In this document: piece after piece, positions 35,821-44,849 of the stretch
Numbering within the stretch: the first letter of the stretch is position 1
How the letters are laid out: each line of letters opens with the position of its first letter
Assembly: GCF_900078675.2 (NCBI RefSeq)
Contig: NZ_LT546237.1
Location: 1,032,708-1,096,707 of the forward strand
Length of the DNA: 64,000 nt
DNA from: Mycobacterium interjectum
GTDB taxonomy: Bacteria > Actinomycetota > Actinomycetes > Mycobacteriales > Mycobacteriaceae
Direction of reading: 5' to 3'
Position numbers and translations under genes: made by a program
The notes under the pieces: model-generated
Told to the model about the DNA's origin: nothing
The model's input: only the letters and a program-made list of their open reading frames with translations
Databases searched by the model: none

Positions 35821-36759
35821 CTATTTTCCGTCCGCAAGGTCAACGCCGAGGCGACCTACTACGCCGAATAGCTCCTCGTAGATGTTCGCGGGGATGGTGA
35901 ACGATTCCGTTCCTGAAATCTCGGAGAAGTGTTCGGCGATATCGTCGGCGGTGGCGGTGACTTCTGTATTGGCCAGCCAACCGTCCCCAAGACCGATAAA
36001 CGCCCTTGCGTATCTGCCTGCCAAGGCGGAGTAGTTCTGATGAGTACATTCGCAGGCACGACTGGCTAGATAAGTGACCATCGGCACAACCTTCTCTGGT
36101 GCAATTATATCCTTCAGTCCGGTTTCTTCCAGCGTCTTGGAGTCCACCGTTTCGGTGACCATCCGCGAAAAGCCAAACGGCAGGACGGTGTTTGAGACGA
36201 TCCCGTGGTCGGCTCCCTCAAGCGCGATGACGTTGCTCAGCCCGACCAGCCCCGCCTTTGCGGCACCATAGTGCGCTTCTAGATGCTGCCCGAACATGCC
36301 GCCCGACGACGAGATAAACACGAAACGTCCGTATCCCTGTCTCTTCATTACCTTGAACGCGGGTTGACTCAGGTGAAAACCGCCGTCCAAGTGGACCGAC
36401 AACATCCGCCTCCAATCGGTCGCCGTCATCTCGTCGAAGGCGATGCTGTTGAAGATGCCCGCATTGCTGACCACAGCGTCAAGGCGTCCGAAGTGTTCGA
36501 GAGCGGTTTGGACAATGGCGTTTCCGCCTTCGGGGCTGTCAACTGAATCGTAGGACGGGACGGCGTTCCCACCCGCTTCGACGATTTCTGTGACGACTTC
36601 ATCCGCGACCTTTGTGTCGGAACCCTCGCCACGCATCGTGCCGCCTAGATCGTTGACCACCACCGAAGCTCCGCGACTTGCTAAGTCCATGACGTAGAGC
36701 CGGCCCAAACCCCTACCAGCTCCGGTGACTATCGCAACTTGACCTTCGAAATCAATCAT
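35821..36759 (-). CDS. SDR of the multifunctional 17-beta-HSD4 type
   Basis: 312-residue short-chain dehydrogenase, starting at ATG 36759 behind GGAG. The cofactor motif is TGAGRGLG, followed by VVNDLGGTMRGEG, the insertion typical of the dehydrogenase domain of peroxisomal multifunctional enzyme 2. SNAG and the catalytic Y-G-A-A-K (EAHYGAAKAGL) are present. Relatives handle 3-hydroxyacyl-CoA or steroid hydroxyls. It is divergent from a truncated TetR gene, with a large inverted repeat between them. Confidence 0.85.
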   Translation of the reverse strand: MIDFEGQVAIVTGAGRGLGRLYVMDLASRGASVVVNDLGGTMRGEGSDTKVADEVVTEIVEAGGNAVPSYDSVDSPEGGNAIVQTALEHFGRLDAVVSNAGIFNSIAFDEMTATDWRRMLSVHLDGGFHLSQPAFKVMKRQGYGRFVFISSSGGMFGQHLEAHYGAAKAGLVGLSNVIALEGADHGIVSNTVLPFGFSRMVTETVDSKTLEETGLKDIIAPEKVVPMVTYLASRACECTHQNYSALAGRYARAFIGLGDGWLANTEVTATADDIAEHFSEISGTESFTIPANIYEELFGVVGRLGVDLADGK

Positions 36760-36987
36760 CTCCAACTCCCGAAAAGCTATCCGATCAGCGACGGCGCTGA
36801 CCCGGCCAACGCAACCCCAAGCCAACGGGGCTGCCCGAACCGCTACGCGAGCACGTCCAGGGCGGCACCGTCTCTAGAGTCATTGCCAGCAGCCGACACA
36901 GTCAATGACTTGCGGACAGCCTGCAAGGCCGATGACCGCGCTGGGCATGACAGTTGGCGCATCAGAACGGCCTAGACCAGGCACTAG

Positions 36988-37017
36988 TGTGAGACACGGC
37001 CGCAAATGTGTCTCACA
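36988..37017 (+). promoter_or_regulatory. inverted-repeat operator between SDR and TetR remnant
   Basis: TGTGAGACAC (36988-36997), ten-base spacer, GTGTCTCACA (37008-37017): perfect 10-base arms. It lies 40 bases before the TetR start. It would be the site of the TetR protein whose gene is now cut short. Confidence 0.65.
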
Positions 37018-37056
37018 AATGAGAGAAGCTATCACGGGTGATGAGAGGACTTTGGC

Positions 37057-37464
37057 ATGACACGTAGGGACTGGGCGTTGGGGCCAGACCGCAACGCCGC
37101 TGCGCGTGAGCGCATCCTTTCCGCTGCCTCGGAGTTGGTCTCACGCAGGGGATTCGAGGCATTTACAGTTGAGGCGCTTGCCGGCAAATTGCATTGCTCG
37201 CCTGCGACCGTTTACCGCCACGCGGGCGGCAAGACTATGATCATCGAAGCTCTCATCTCGCGATTCTCCGAACGTATAGCGCGCTCGGTCAATGAGGCAA
37301 TTGCAGAACTGAGCGGTACTGAGCGGGTTGTAGGCGCAATCCTCGTCGGGTTGGAACACATGCGCGCCGAACCACTTGGCCAATTAATAATGGGTGACAT
37401 TCGGCCAGGACACGATGGCGGGGCCGTGAGTACTTCACCCCTGGTGGCCTCCGGCCACCGCTGA
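37057..37464 (+). pseudogene. TetR regulator truncated by a deletion
   Basis: The first 118 or so residues are a normal TetR N-terminus (RERILSAASELVSRRGFEAF, LHCSPATVYRHAGGKTMIIE) and the start of the ligand domain. After LGQLIMGDIR, near 37405, the homology ends, and the frame runs into sequence that in another frame encodes the end of a RelE-type toxin. The regulator lacks about half of its ligand domain and probably cannot respond to or dimerise around an effector. Confidence 0.65.
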
Positions 37465-37583
37465 AGGATCGCTACAGCGCACGCCGCGGCACCTATCGCG
37501 TTCTCTACAGAATTGACCACGAGCGGCAGCAGGTCACCGTCGTGGGCGTATTCAGTCGTACGGATGCCTACCGTCGTCGATGA
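37443..37583 (+). pseudogene. RelE/ParE-type toxin, C-terminal fragment
   Basis: In the frame starting GGCTCCGG-like at 37443 the protein reads LRPPLKDRYSARRGTYRVLY, then RIDHERQQVTVVGVFSRTDA, then YRRR and a TGA at 37581. This is the conserved end of RelE mRNA interferases (SARRGTYRV and the final basic stretch). The front half and any antitoxin gene are missing. It shows that a deletion joined a TetR gene to a toxin gene. Confidence 0.7.
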
Positions 37584-37788
37584 CAGCAGCATCCGCTCTA
37601 CGACCCGCATGCGGGCCAGCGGTCCGCACCCCTTCGCCAGTCCGCACACAGTCCGCAGGAGTCTCACCGACCCCCATTCAATCCTCGGCACTTTTCGGCT
37701 GTGTATTCCGTTGTGCCGAGCGGATTACCGTCGTTTGACGCCACACATCATTAAACGTCGTCAAATCCCATTTCCGCAGGTGGGACGC

Positions 37789-37831
37789 TCTCATAATCCG
37801 TTGGTCGCGGGTTCGAGCCCCGCCCGCCCCA
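37789..37831 (+). other. 3' half of a tRNA-Met-like gene (att remnant)
   Basis: From the anticodon loop (CTCATAAT, anticodon CAT) through a variable region and T-arm (GCGGGTTCGAGCCCCGC) to the acceptor end GCCCCA. The 5' half (acceptor, D-arm, first anticodon-stem strand) is absent, so this is not a working tRNA. Breaks at the anticodon loop are typical of tyrosine-integrase attachment cores. Confidence 0.65.
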
Positions 37832-38033
37832 CGTCAGAGCTGGTAGAGGGAGTATTGGCCGAGCAGTTGCCGGGCCGGGATGCCCGCTTTACCGGCGAGC
37901 GGGCGCCGCGACGGCTGCCCGTGTGACTGTTGCGGCAAGTGGGGCATATACACCAAAGGTTCGCCTGTCAACCTTGTAGCCCACCGGCGTGTCGTCCCGA
38001 GATTTGTCAGACGTTCTTGGAACAATCGCACAC

Positions 38034-39020
38034 ATGAGTTTTTTGCCGCACATCCTCACGACCCACGAGTTCTGGGCCGGGGGCTTCATCGTAGGCGCGC
38101 TGAGCAGCGCCACCACCTACATCTCTACCCGCGCCAGCGATAGGCGGAAGGCGAAGCAGGAAGACAAGGTGCTCGACCGCAAGGAGGAGCGCGAGGACAG
38201 GTTGCGGGAACACGAGGCACTCCGCGAGGCGGCGATGGAGTTCGCGCAGGTGTCGACCGACATCCTCACCACGACCATCGACATCAACGGCGTCTTCAAC
38301 ATGGTGCGCGACGCGTTCTACAATCAGGCCGGGGCCGACGACCCGAACGCGGAGGCGAAGTTCGAACACTCTCAAAAGGTGATTGACGCGCAGATGAGAA
38401 TCGCTGTGCCAGTGAACAAGTTGAAGATGTTTGCGCCGACAAACGTACTCGCGGCGGCTACCCGCGCGACGGCCGCGATCATCACGACCGTTCAGCAGAC
38501 GACGGAGCCCTTTGCGGGGCTGGTCGCCCGCAAAGCCGCATCCGACGAGGTCAACAACTTCATCAGCGTCTTCCGTGAAGAGCTCGGGCGCGACCCGTAC
38601 ACCAACGACCAGCAGCAAGAGCAGGTGGCTTCCTTCTTGGAGACGCTGAGGAAGCAAGTGGCCGACTTCGTAGAAGAGTCGAAGGCCGACATGAAGGCGG
38701 CGGGCTTCAAAACCACGCCCTGGGACGCTCCCCGGCCAAAACCCGAACCCGAACCGGAACAGACCGACGAGCAGCCCACGTTCCTGGGACCGACCCCGTC
38801 AGTTCCGGTGAAGTCCCTCAATGTCGGCGAGGACATTGCGTTACCGATTGCTCGAAGGGGTGCCACGGGCACTATTGGGCTTCGTTCGACCATCCGGAGC
38901 TTCAATGGCGACCGGACTCGGATGACTGTCTTTGTCCACAACGGCGCAAAAACGTTGACGCTCAACGTGAATCCAGAACTCCAATTTGCCAGAGTCGGCG
39001 CACCACCGGCGGCGTCCTAG
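38034..39020 (+). CDS. membrane-anchored coiled-coil protein of unknown function
   Basis: 328 residues from the ATG at 38034. The N-terminus has one hydrophobic helix (about 13-30), then a strongly charged coiled coil (RKAKQEDKVLDRKEEREDRL). A helical middle follows, then a Pro/Glu-rich linker (PKPEPEPEQ) and a small beta-rich C-terminal part (VPVKSLNVGEDIALP). No family is recognised. It lies right after the tRNA-Met fragment, where cargo of an integrative element would sit, so it may be an island gene. A role in defence or signalling cannot be claimed. Confidence 0.65.
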   Translation: MSFLPHILTTHEFWAGGFIVGALSSATTYISTRASDRRKAKQEDKVLDRKEEREDRLREHEALREAAMEFAQVSTDILTTTIDINGVFNMVRDAFYNQAGADDPNAEAKFEHSQKVIDAQMRIAVPVNKLKMFAPTNVLAAATRATAAIITTVQQTTEPFAGLVARKAASDEVNNFISVFREELGRDPYTNDQQQEQVASFLETLRKQVADFVEESKADMKAAGFKTTPWDAPRPKPEPEPEQTDEQPTFLGPTPSVPVKSLNVGEDIALPIARRGATGTIGLRSTIRSFNGDRTRMTVFVHNGAKTLTLNVNPELQFARVGAPPAAS

Positions 39021-39681
39021 CTCTACTGCCGCTTTTTGGTGGGCCGCCGCAAAGTTCTTCGCGCGCGGGCGCGGGCCTGGCCGTTCCCGTTGCCCTTCGC
39101 GCCATCTGCCTTTGCGAGCTTGGCGCGGGCTGCGGTGTTGCTTTCTTGGTGCTGTCCGATGTTTCGTTGCGGAGTTGAAATCACGGATCGTGCCGCCGCT
39201 GTGGGCTAGGGTGATTGCGAGCGCAATTCGGAGAGGTTGCCTTGAAGACTGAGGTGGTTTGGGGCGTTGGAATCCTGCGACCCTTGAAGCATGGGCGACC
39301 GCCGTGCAAAACTCATCGAAACTGAAAACTTTTCCGCGAGAACGCCCAAAACCTCCGCAAACGTGTTGCACAGCAACGGATTTGAGAATGAATAATGTCT
39401 GGTAGAGGCCCGCGAGCCAAGGTAGTTCTTAGTTCTCAAGCGCTCCGGCCGGGAGAGGTAGCGGTCCAAGACGGGAAATCGGTCCAAGAGGGGACATACT
39501 GAGACCAACTTGTTCGCTCATCGATGCAGCGTAGCTAGGTGTTCAGACACGCAATGGGATGTCGACCCGCGCCACCGCCTCTTCGGGTCGGCGCTTTCGG
39601 AGTTCAGTCGCTAAGAGGTGACGTGCAAACAACGGCATGCGGACATACGTTTGGCGGTTGTGGCCGTGGTAGGGAGGTCGT
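39021..39681. other. non-coding interval
   Basis: About 660 bases with no convincing gene. Near 39463-39497 two direct repeats of the form CGGTCCAAGACGGGA / CGGTCCAAGAGGGGA resemble the terminal repeats of IS21-like elements, but no transposase is present; a remnant end is possible. Confidence 0.35.
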
Positions 39682-40356
39682 GTGGGGACCGAACCGCCGT
39701 TGCTGCTTGTACTGGATCTGACTGGCACCTTCATTTTCGGACTCAACGGGGCACTCACAGCAGTGCGCGTTGCGCGGCTCGACATCGTGGGCGTGGTGAC
39801 CCTCGGCATGATTACGGCGTTGGGTGGGGGAGTCCTCCGCGATGTTCTCATTGGTTCCATACCGCCTGCCACGTTTCGTGATTGGCGTTATTTCCCACTC
39901 GCCGCCGCTGGCGGGCTAATCGCGTTCGCCCTTAGCAGGCGCTTGGATCGGTTGGAGACGCCGATTACGTTACTCGACGCGATCGGGCTGAGCGTGTTCG
40001 CGGTTATCGGCGCGAACAAGGCCGTGACTGCCGGACTGGGGATTGGGCCGGCGATCTTGCTTGGCGTCGTGACCGGGGTGGGCGGCGGCACGATCCGCGA
40101 CACGCTAATACGGCAGATCCCCACGGTGCTGCGCAGTGAGCTGTACGCCATCCCGGCCTTCGTAGCCGCCGCGATCACGGTCGCCACTATGCGGCTGGGC
40201 ATTTACGGTCTGCCGGCCGCGCTGGGAGCCGCGGCGGTCTGCTTTGGCATCCGGATGGCCGGCGTCCGGTACGGCCTTAACGCACCGACCCCACCAGGGA
40301 ACGACGAACCAGGTTCTCCGGTATCGGGTTCTCCACAGCCGCCTTCCGGGGTGTAG
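39682..40356 (+). CDS. TRIC-type cation channel family protein (UPF0126)
   Basis: 224 residues from a GTG. Six or seven transmembrane helices arranged as two repeats, each with a glycine-rich signature: GVVTLGMITALGGGVLRDVL in the first and GVVTGVGGGTIRDTLIRQ in the second. This duplication and the GGG-x-x-R-D motif define bacterial TRIC/UPF0126 proteins, which form trimeric potassium-permeable channels. The cytoplasmic tail is Pro/Ser rich. It converges on the amidohydrolase gene with three bases between. Confidence 0.85.
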   Translation: MGTEPPLLLVLDLTGTFIFGLNGALTAVRVARLDIVGVVTLGMITALGGGVLRDVLIGSIPPATFRDWRYFPLAAAGGLIAFALSRRLDRLETPITLLDAIGLSVFAVIGANKAVTAGLGIGPAILLGVVTGVGGGTIRDTLIRQIPTVLRSELYAIPAFVAAAITVATMRLGIYGLPAALGAAAVCFGIRMAGVRYGLNAPTPPGNDEPGSPVSGSPQPPSGV

Positions 40357-40359
40357 TAG

Positions 40360-41625
40360 TCAGCTAGCGAGCCAGTCGAGCGCGGCAACAACAAGTGCTT
40401 GGGTGCCGGTATCCAGGGTGGGTTGGATTACCGGGGCGAAAGTCGGCGAGTGGTTGACGGGGATGTCTTGGGCGACCCGCCCAGCGTCGGCAGCTTTGCG
40501 GTATTGCTGCTCGTCGATTCCACCGATCCCCCAATAGGTGTAGGGGACGCCGAGAGCATCAGGGATGTCGCTGAAGTCCTCACTGGCTGACTGTGCAGGC
40601 ATCGTTGCGAATCGCTCGGCAAAGTATCCGGCGAACGCCTCGCTGACCCGGTCGGTGACATCGTCATCGTTGACCGTGAGCGGGAAGCGGTCGTAAAGCT
40701 CGAATTCGGCCGCTTTCGGCGAACCTGACGCCTGGCACTCGGCGACGACGATGCGCCGGATCGCATCGAGCACTGCACTACGTACGGCTTGATCGTAGGT
40801 GCGCAGGTTCAACTCCAGAACGGCTCGGTCACCGATCACATTGCTTTTGCTGCCGGCGTGGATGCTTCCGATCGTCAGGACAACGGTGTCAGTGGGGGCG
40901 ACCTCTCGGGAGACGACGGTTTGCAGTCGCAAGACGATCATCGCCGCGAGCACCACCGGGTCGACGCCGGCCTGCGGCATGGAACCGTGGGCGCCGCGGC
41001 CGTAGACCGTGATCCGCATGCTGTCGGCGGCCGAGAGCACCGGCCCTCGATGGGTGCCGACGTGGCCGGCTGGCGCGGGGAGGACATGCTGGGCAAGGGC
41101 CACGTCCACAGGGGGTATGGCGCGGCTTAGCCCATCATCGACCATGCCGCGGGCACCGTCACCGGTTTCTTCGGCGGGCTGAAACAGCGCGACCACAGTG
41201 CCATGCCAGTGCTGGTCTCCTTCGGAGAGCAACGCAGCAGCGCCGAGCAAACAGGTGACGTGCACGTCGTGACCGCATGCGTGCATCACCGGGACCCGGT
41301 TACCGGAGCTGTCGGTGGCATGCGCAGTGCTGGCGTAGGGAAGGCCGGTGGCTTCCTGGACGGGCAGCGCGTCCATGTCAGCGCGCATCAAAACCGTTGG
41401 CCCGCTGCCGTTCCGCAGGACTCCCACTACGCCAGTGCCGCCAATTCCGGAAAGCACCTCGTAACCCGAACCGCGTAACCTCTCGGCGACGATGTTCGCG
41501 GTTCTACTTTCCTGATGGGACAGTTCAGGGTGCTGGTGGATGTCACGGTAGAGATCCTCCTGCCACGATCGAACTGCGGGTAGGCGCTCGAGAACGGCGT
41601 GGGCGGGGGTCGACGCGGTACGCAT
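40360..41625 (-). CDS. M20-family amidohydrolase
   Basis: 421-residue metal-dependent amidohydrolase of the M20D type (hippurate hydrolase / IAA-amino acid hydrolase-like). Metal-binding residues are seen in MRADMDALP, HACGHDVH and PAEETGDGARGM, plus an H near the middle (GAHGSMPQ) and the C-terminal ASEDFSDIP. It cleaves N-acyl amino acids or similar amides. The length is normal for the family. No signal peptide. The neighbours do not suggest a particular substrate. Confidence 0.9.
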   Translation of the reverse strand: MRTASTPAHAVLERLPAVRSWQEDLYRDIHQHPELSHQESRTANIVAERLRGSGYEVLSGIGGTGVVGVLRNGSGPTVLMRADMDALPVQEATGLPYASTAHATDSSGNRVPVMHACGHDVHVTCLLGAAALLSEGDQHWHGTVVALFQPAEETGDGARGMVDDGLSRAIPPVDVALAQHVLPAPAGHVGTHRGPVLSAADSMRITVYGRGAHGSMPQAGVDPVVLAAMIVLRLQTVVSREVAPTDTVVLTIGSIHAGSKSNVIGDRAVLELNLRTYDQAVRSAVLDAIRRIVVAECQASGSPKAAEFELYDRFPLTVNDDDVTDRVSEAFAGYFAERFATMPAQSASEDFSDIPDALGVPYTYWGIGGIDEQQYRKAADAGRVAQDIPVNHSPTFAPVIQPTLDTGTQALVVAALDWLAS

Positions 41626-42324
41626 TTTTTCTCACCTCTGACGAATCATGGGCTCGGGCCGCGCTAAATCCAGTGGCGGGATCAGTGGCCGGCGCCACCG
41701 CCGTCCACCCCCATCGTGCCTCGACTCAAACTTCTCTCATCGAGCGACTCGTCGAACGGACGGCTCCCAGCCCTGTTCCCCCTCCGACGTCGCACCGCGG
41801 CAATCAGCCGCGGCTCGGCAAAAGTGTTCGCGCCGCCGCGCATCGACCCGAGCCAAGTGCGAGGCATGACAAGGAATTGCAAGCGATTCCCCGCGGCGGC
41901 CCGCGGCGTGGGGGACGACGGAAGCTCAGGGTTGGTCGGCGTGGCGACCGGCTAGGACCTGTGCCGAAATCCGACCGCACCTTGTCACGGCGTGGTCACA
42001 ACTCGGCGGCAACACGCAGGCATCCGGTGAAATGCGCTGACACCATTAGGGCAGGTCACTGGACTTCACCGCATCTGTCGAAACCTCATGAACATGCGTC
42101 TTGCGGACTGTAAATCCGTCGGCCGACGCGCAAGAGTTTCGGCCCCATCGCGACGCTGAGACTTGGGCAACCCGCATAAAATTGCGAGTACTGGCCCTGT
42201 CCGTCCAAGCGCCAGCACTGTTACGTCGCGTAACACAAGGAGACATATCGCCAGTACGGGGGCACTCGACGTAACGCAGCGTGTGAGCGGTAAGTCCAGC
42301 TCAGCTCATATTTCCGCTGGATTC
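41626..42324. other. non-coding interval with a tRNA-Tyr-like anticodon arm
   Basis: About 700 bases without a supportable gene. Bases 42103-42123 (GCGGACTGTAAATCCGTCGG and C) match the anticodon arm of a tRNA-Tyr (anticodon GTA) but nothing else of a tRNA surrounds it. It may be another attachment core or chance. Confidence 0.35.
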
Positions 42325-42352
42325 GACAGGGGTTCGAATCCCCTTAGCTCCA
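42325..42352 (+). other. 3' end of a tRNA-Ala-like gene or tmRNA (att remnant)
   Basis: GACAGGGGTTCGAATCCCCT followed by TAGCTCCA: a complete T-arm (AGGGG/CCCCT) and the acceptor strand with discriminator A. The remainder of the RNA is absent upstream. It lies about 220 bases before an integrase remnant in the orientation expected for an attachment site next to int. Confidence 0.6.
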
Positions 42353-42569
42353 CGCGGGAACCGCTAGTTAGAAGGCATAATCAGCGTTAGCTGAGACCGG
42401 CCAGGATAGGCCTCCGGTACAGCCCCGGTACACCAGACAAGCGCCCGAGCTGGCTGCGACGGCTGGCCGCGACGGCGTGGCCTGTGCTGATAGCAAACAC
42501 CACTCCGCACGCCAATTGATGCTCCCAGAGTGCTGCCGTCGCCATGCTCCGGCGTCCGGCTGCGTGGCA

Positions 42570-42940
42570 CAGGAGCCATCAGTTTGCGAAAGTTGAGGAC
42601 CGCTGGACCAAGACGGTTCGCGACCCGCAAGGCAACAAACAGACCGCGCCCAGCGCCGACCACGGACGCGGATTACGCTGGCGTGCAAGGTACGTCGATG
42701 ACGAAGGCCGTCAACATGCCAAGTCATTCGTACGCAAGGCCGACGCAAATCTGGCTCGACAACGAGGTCACACCCGCGCTGGCCACCGGAAGCTACGGCC
42801 ACCGGACGCGTCTAGTGACCGTGGGCGCGGTGTATGCGTCATGGACAGCGGTGCAGGCCACATCGCGGCCAAACTGCGGTACCGGCAAGGGGTCGGTCCA
42901 GCATCCCTGTCTCGTTTCCAAGCATTTGAGAAGTCGCTAA
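42570..42940 (+). pseudogene. tyrosine integrase, N-terminal remnant
   Basis: The sequence VEDRWTKTVRDPQGNKQTAP, GRGLRWRARYVDDEGRQHAK and FVRKADA is the arm-binding domain of mycobacteriophage-type integrases. It goes on in another frame as IWLDNEVTPALATGSY and VTVGAVYASWTA, then in a third as GHIAAK. At least two frameshifts occur, and the catalytic domain is missing. The truncated end abuts the WS/DGAT gene. With the tRNA end at 42325-42352 it marks a former integration event. Confidence 0.7.
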
Positions 42941-42968
42941 GTTCGTGCAGGCGGGCATCGCGAACCGA

Positions 42969-44414
42969 TCAGCCAGCTCGACCCGCGCTTGCGAGCAACT
43001 CCTCAAAAGCCGTCTGCATGCATTGGGCATACGTCGCCGGGTCTGGCAGCGCGTCGCGATCCGCAGTAGCGCTGATCGACAAAGTTCCGTTGTAGCTTGC
43101 AACGACATGGATGAGGTTCAAGCCGGCCACCAGCGGACCGAGACCCGCGGCGCGAACGAGTCGGGCTCCGCTGAAGAAGATCGGTTCGGTTGGACCTGGC
43201 ACATTGGTCACAGTCGTGTTGGCGACCGTCGGGCCAGAGAACGGAAGCACGCTCGCGGCCTTTGCAGTCATCCCGAGCAGCGAGGTTGGCATTATCCCAA
43301 CCAGCTCGAGCAGCTGGGTCGTGGTCGATTGATCCGATCCCGCACGACTCGGCGCGGTCTCTTCAGCGATCATGGCGAGCCGTTTGAGCGGATCGGCGAT
43401 GTCGGTACCGAGCGATTGCAGCCGGCCGAACAATGCGTTCCCGTTGCTGGTCTTATCGCCCGCGTCGCGCAGTGAGATCGGGCAGGCCGCGACGAGCGAC
43501 TCATCGGGAAGCTCGCCGTGGCCACCCAGATACTCGCGAAGGGCCCCGCCGACGTAGGCGAGCGCAACATCGTTGATCGTCGAGCCGGGCACGCTGGCCT
43601 TGATCCGCTTGAAATCGGCGAGATCGTGGAACCGAGCCTCGAAGACACGGTGCGGCGACACTGTTTGGTTGAAACGGGTCTTCGGTGCAAACGACGGCAA
43701 ACTACCCCCGGCGACCCTAGACGCGACACCGTCGACCAGCTTGCCCGGCAGGCCGGCTAAGCCGCGGACTGCCTTCGGGGCATTCGACGCGAGTACTAGG
43801 GCCGCCCGCAACGGGTAGAGCGCCGCGTCGAACGCCGTGCGAGACAGTAAGTTTGCGGTCGTTGGAAGGGCGTCGGGGCGCCAGGGACTCTCTGGCCCAG
43901 CAGGGCGCGGGCTATCAGCGGCAAGGTCGTGCATTGCCGCGATCATCTCAACGCTCGCCATGCCGTCGACCGCACAGTGGTGCAATTTCAACGCCATCGC
44001 GAACGAGCCCTTCGGTACCCCTGGCACGGAATTCAGTCCCTCGATGACAGTGATCTCCCACGGCGGGCGTCGCAGGTCGATCGGTCGGGCGTGCAGCCGC
44101 GCGACTTGGATACACAGCTGCCGCCAGTCACCGGGCTGGGGCAGCCCGATATGACGGACGTGATACTCAAGATCGAAGCTCGGGTCATCTACCCAGTACG
44201 GCCTCTGCAACCCCCCCGGCAGCTCGGTCAACCGCCGCCGGAAGACATCCGCGAGGTGCAGCCGGGCGTCGAGCTCCTCGAGAATCCCCTTGAAGGTCAC
44301 CTTGCCATCCGGGGCGGTTGACGGGTCATAGATCAGAAGCAACTGAATCTGTAACGGCGTCGCTGGTCGTTCCGCGCGCAGCATCATGTCATCGGTCCAA
44401 CTCAACTGCTGCAC
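42969..44414 (-). CDS. wax ester synthase / diacylglycerol acyltransferase (WS/DGAT)
   Basis: 481-residue acyltransferase of the mycobacterial Tgs family, which joins acyl-CoA to diacylglycerol or fatty alcohols to make storage lipid. The catalytic motif is H-H-C-A-V-D-G at about residue 146, and the later conserved parts PGSTINDVALAYVGGALREY and TVTNVPGP are present. Length and composition are normal, with no signal peptide; the enzyme acts at the membrane face. It stands alone between two element remnants and is intact. Confidence 0.9.
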   Translation of the reverse strand: MQQLSWTDDMMLRAERPATPLQIQLLLIYDPSTAPDGKVTFKGILEELDARLHLADVFRRRLTELPGGLQRPYWVDDPSFDLEYHVRHIGLPQPGDWRQLCIQVARLHARPIDLRRPPWEITVIEGLNSVPGVPKGSFAMALKLHHCAVDGMASVEMIAAMHDLAADSPRPAGPESPWRPDALPTTANLLSRTAFDAALYPLRAALVLASNAPKAVRGLAGLPGKLVDGVASRVAGGSLPSFAPKTRFNQTVSPHRVFEARFHDLADFKRIKASVPGSTINDVALAYVGGALREYLGGHGELPDESLVAACPISLRDAGDKTSNGNALFGRLQSLGTDIADPLKRLAMIAEETAPSRAGSDQSTTTQLLELVGIMPTSLLGMTAKAASVLPFSGPTVANTTVTNVPGPTEPIFFSGARLVRAAGLGPLVAGLNLIHVVASYNGTLSISATADRDALPDPATYAQCMQTAFEELLASAGRAG

Positions 44415-44681
44415 AGACGGCCCCCTTCACGCACGCTCTCTTCGAAGAGTAGGCCGGTCATGCCGCTCAGCGGGAAATCGTGAGACAGTGAGAGACATCA
44501 GCTGCGGCAGGCAGAGCAGGTACGCCAGAGTGACCAGATCGCACACCCATTCGGCAGCGTGCCAAGAACTTGCCAAGACAGGCACGAACAGGGGGGACAG
44601 GGCGACACGGACCGGACGCGCAGACGTCCCTGACCTGGACGTATTAGACGCAGTAGAACGCTAGTTCACACTGTCCTCTTC
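44415..44681. other. non-coding interval before left attachment repeat
   Basis: Nothing recognisable apart from the approach to the tRNA-Pro fragment. In particular the 5' half of a tRNA-Pro gene is not here. Confidence 0.5.
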
Positions 44682-44725
44682 CCTGGGGGTCAAGTGGTCG
44701 CAGGTTCAAATCCTGTCAGCCCGAC
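44682..44725 (+). repeat. left attachment repeat of island (tRNA-Pro 3' half)
   Basis: 44 bases from CCTGGGGGTCAAG to CAGCCCGAC, identical to 57265-57308. The sequence is the 3' half of a tRNA-Pro(GGG): anticodon loop CTGGGGG, stem TCAAG, T-arm GCAGGTTCAAATCCTGT, acceptor CAGCCCG. It serves as attL of the island. Confidence 0.85.
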
Positions 44726-44775
44726 GCTGGTCAGGGGCATTTTTGGGCCTCGTAATTGCCCGTTCGTGGACGTTT

Positions 44776-44797
44776 GACCCACACTGTTGACCCAAAC
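44776..44797 (+). promoter_or_regulatory. candidate integrase arm-type sites, left
   Basis: Two direct repeats, GACCCACAC at 44776 and GACCCAAAC at 44789, 13 bases apart and about 50 bases inside the left attachment repeat. A similar pair lies near the other end of the island at 57139 and 57151, also in the same orientation. Confidence 0.45.
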
Positions 44798-44849
44798 CAG
44801 CTTTCACCTGGTCCGGAAACTCCTTTGCTGTGCGGCGGACAATCGACTC

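Noticed and set aside
39463-39497. Complete IS21-like element
   Set aside because: Only two short direct repeats resemble IS21 termini; no transposase or second end is present.
42103-42123. tRNA-Tyr gene
   Set aside because: Only the anticodon arm matches; no T-arm, D-arm or acceptor sequence lies around it. Kept only as a note in the interval entry.
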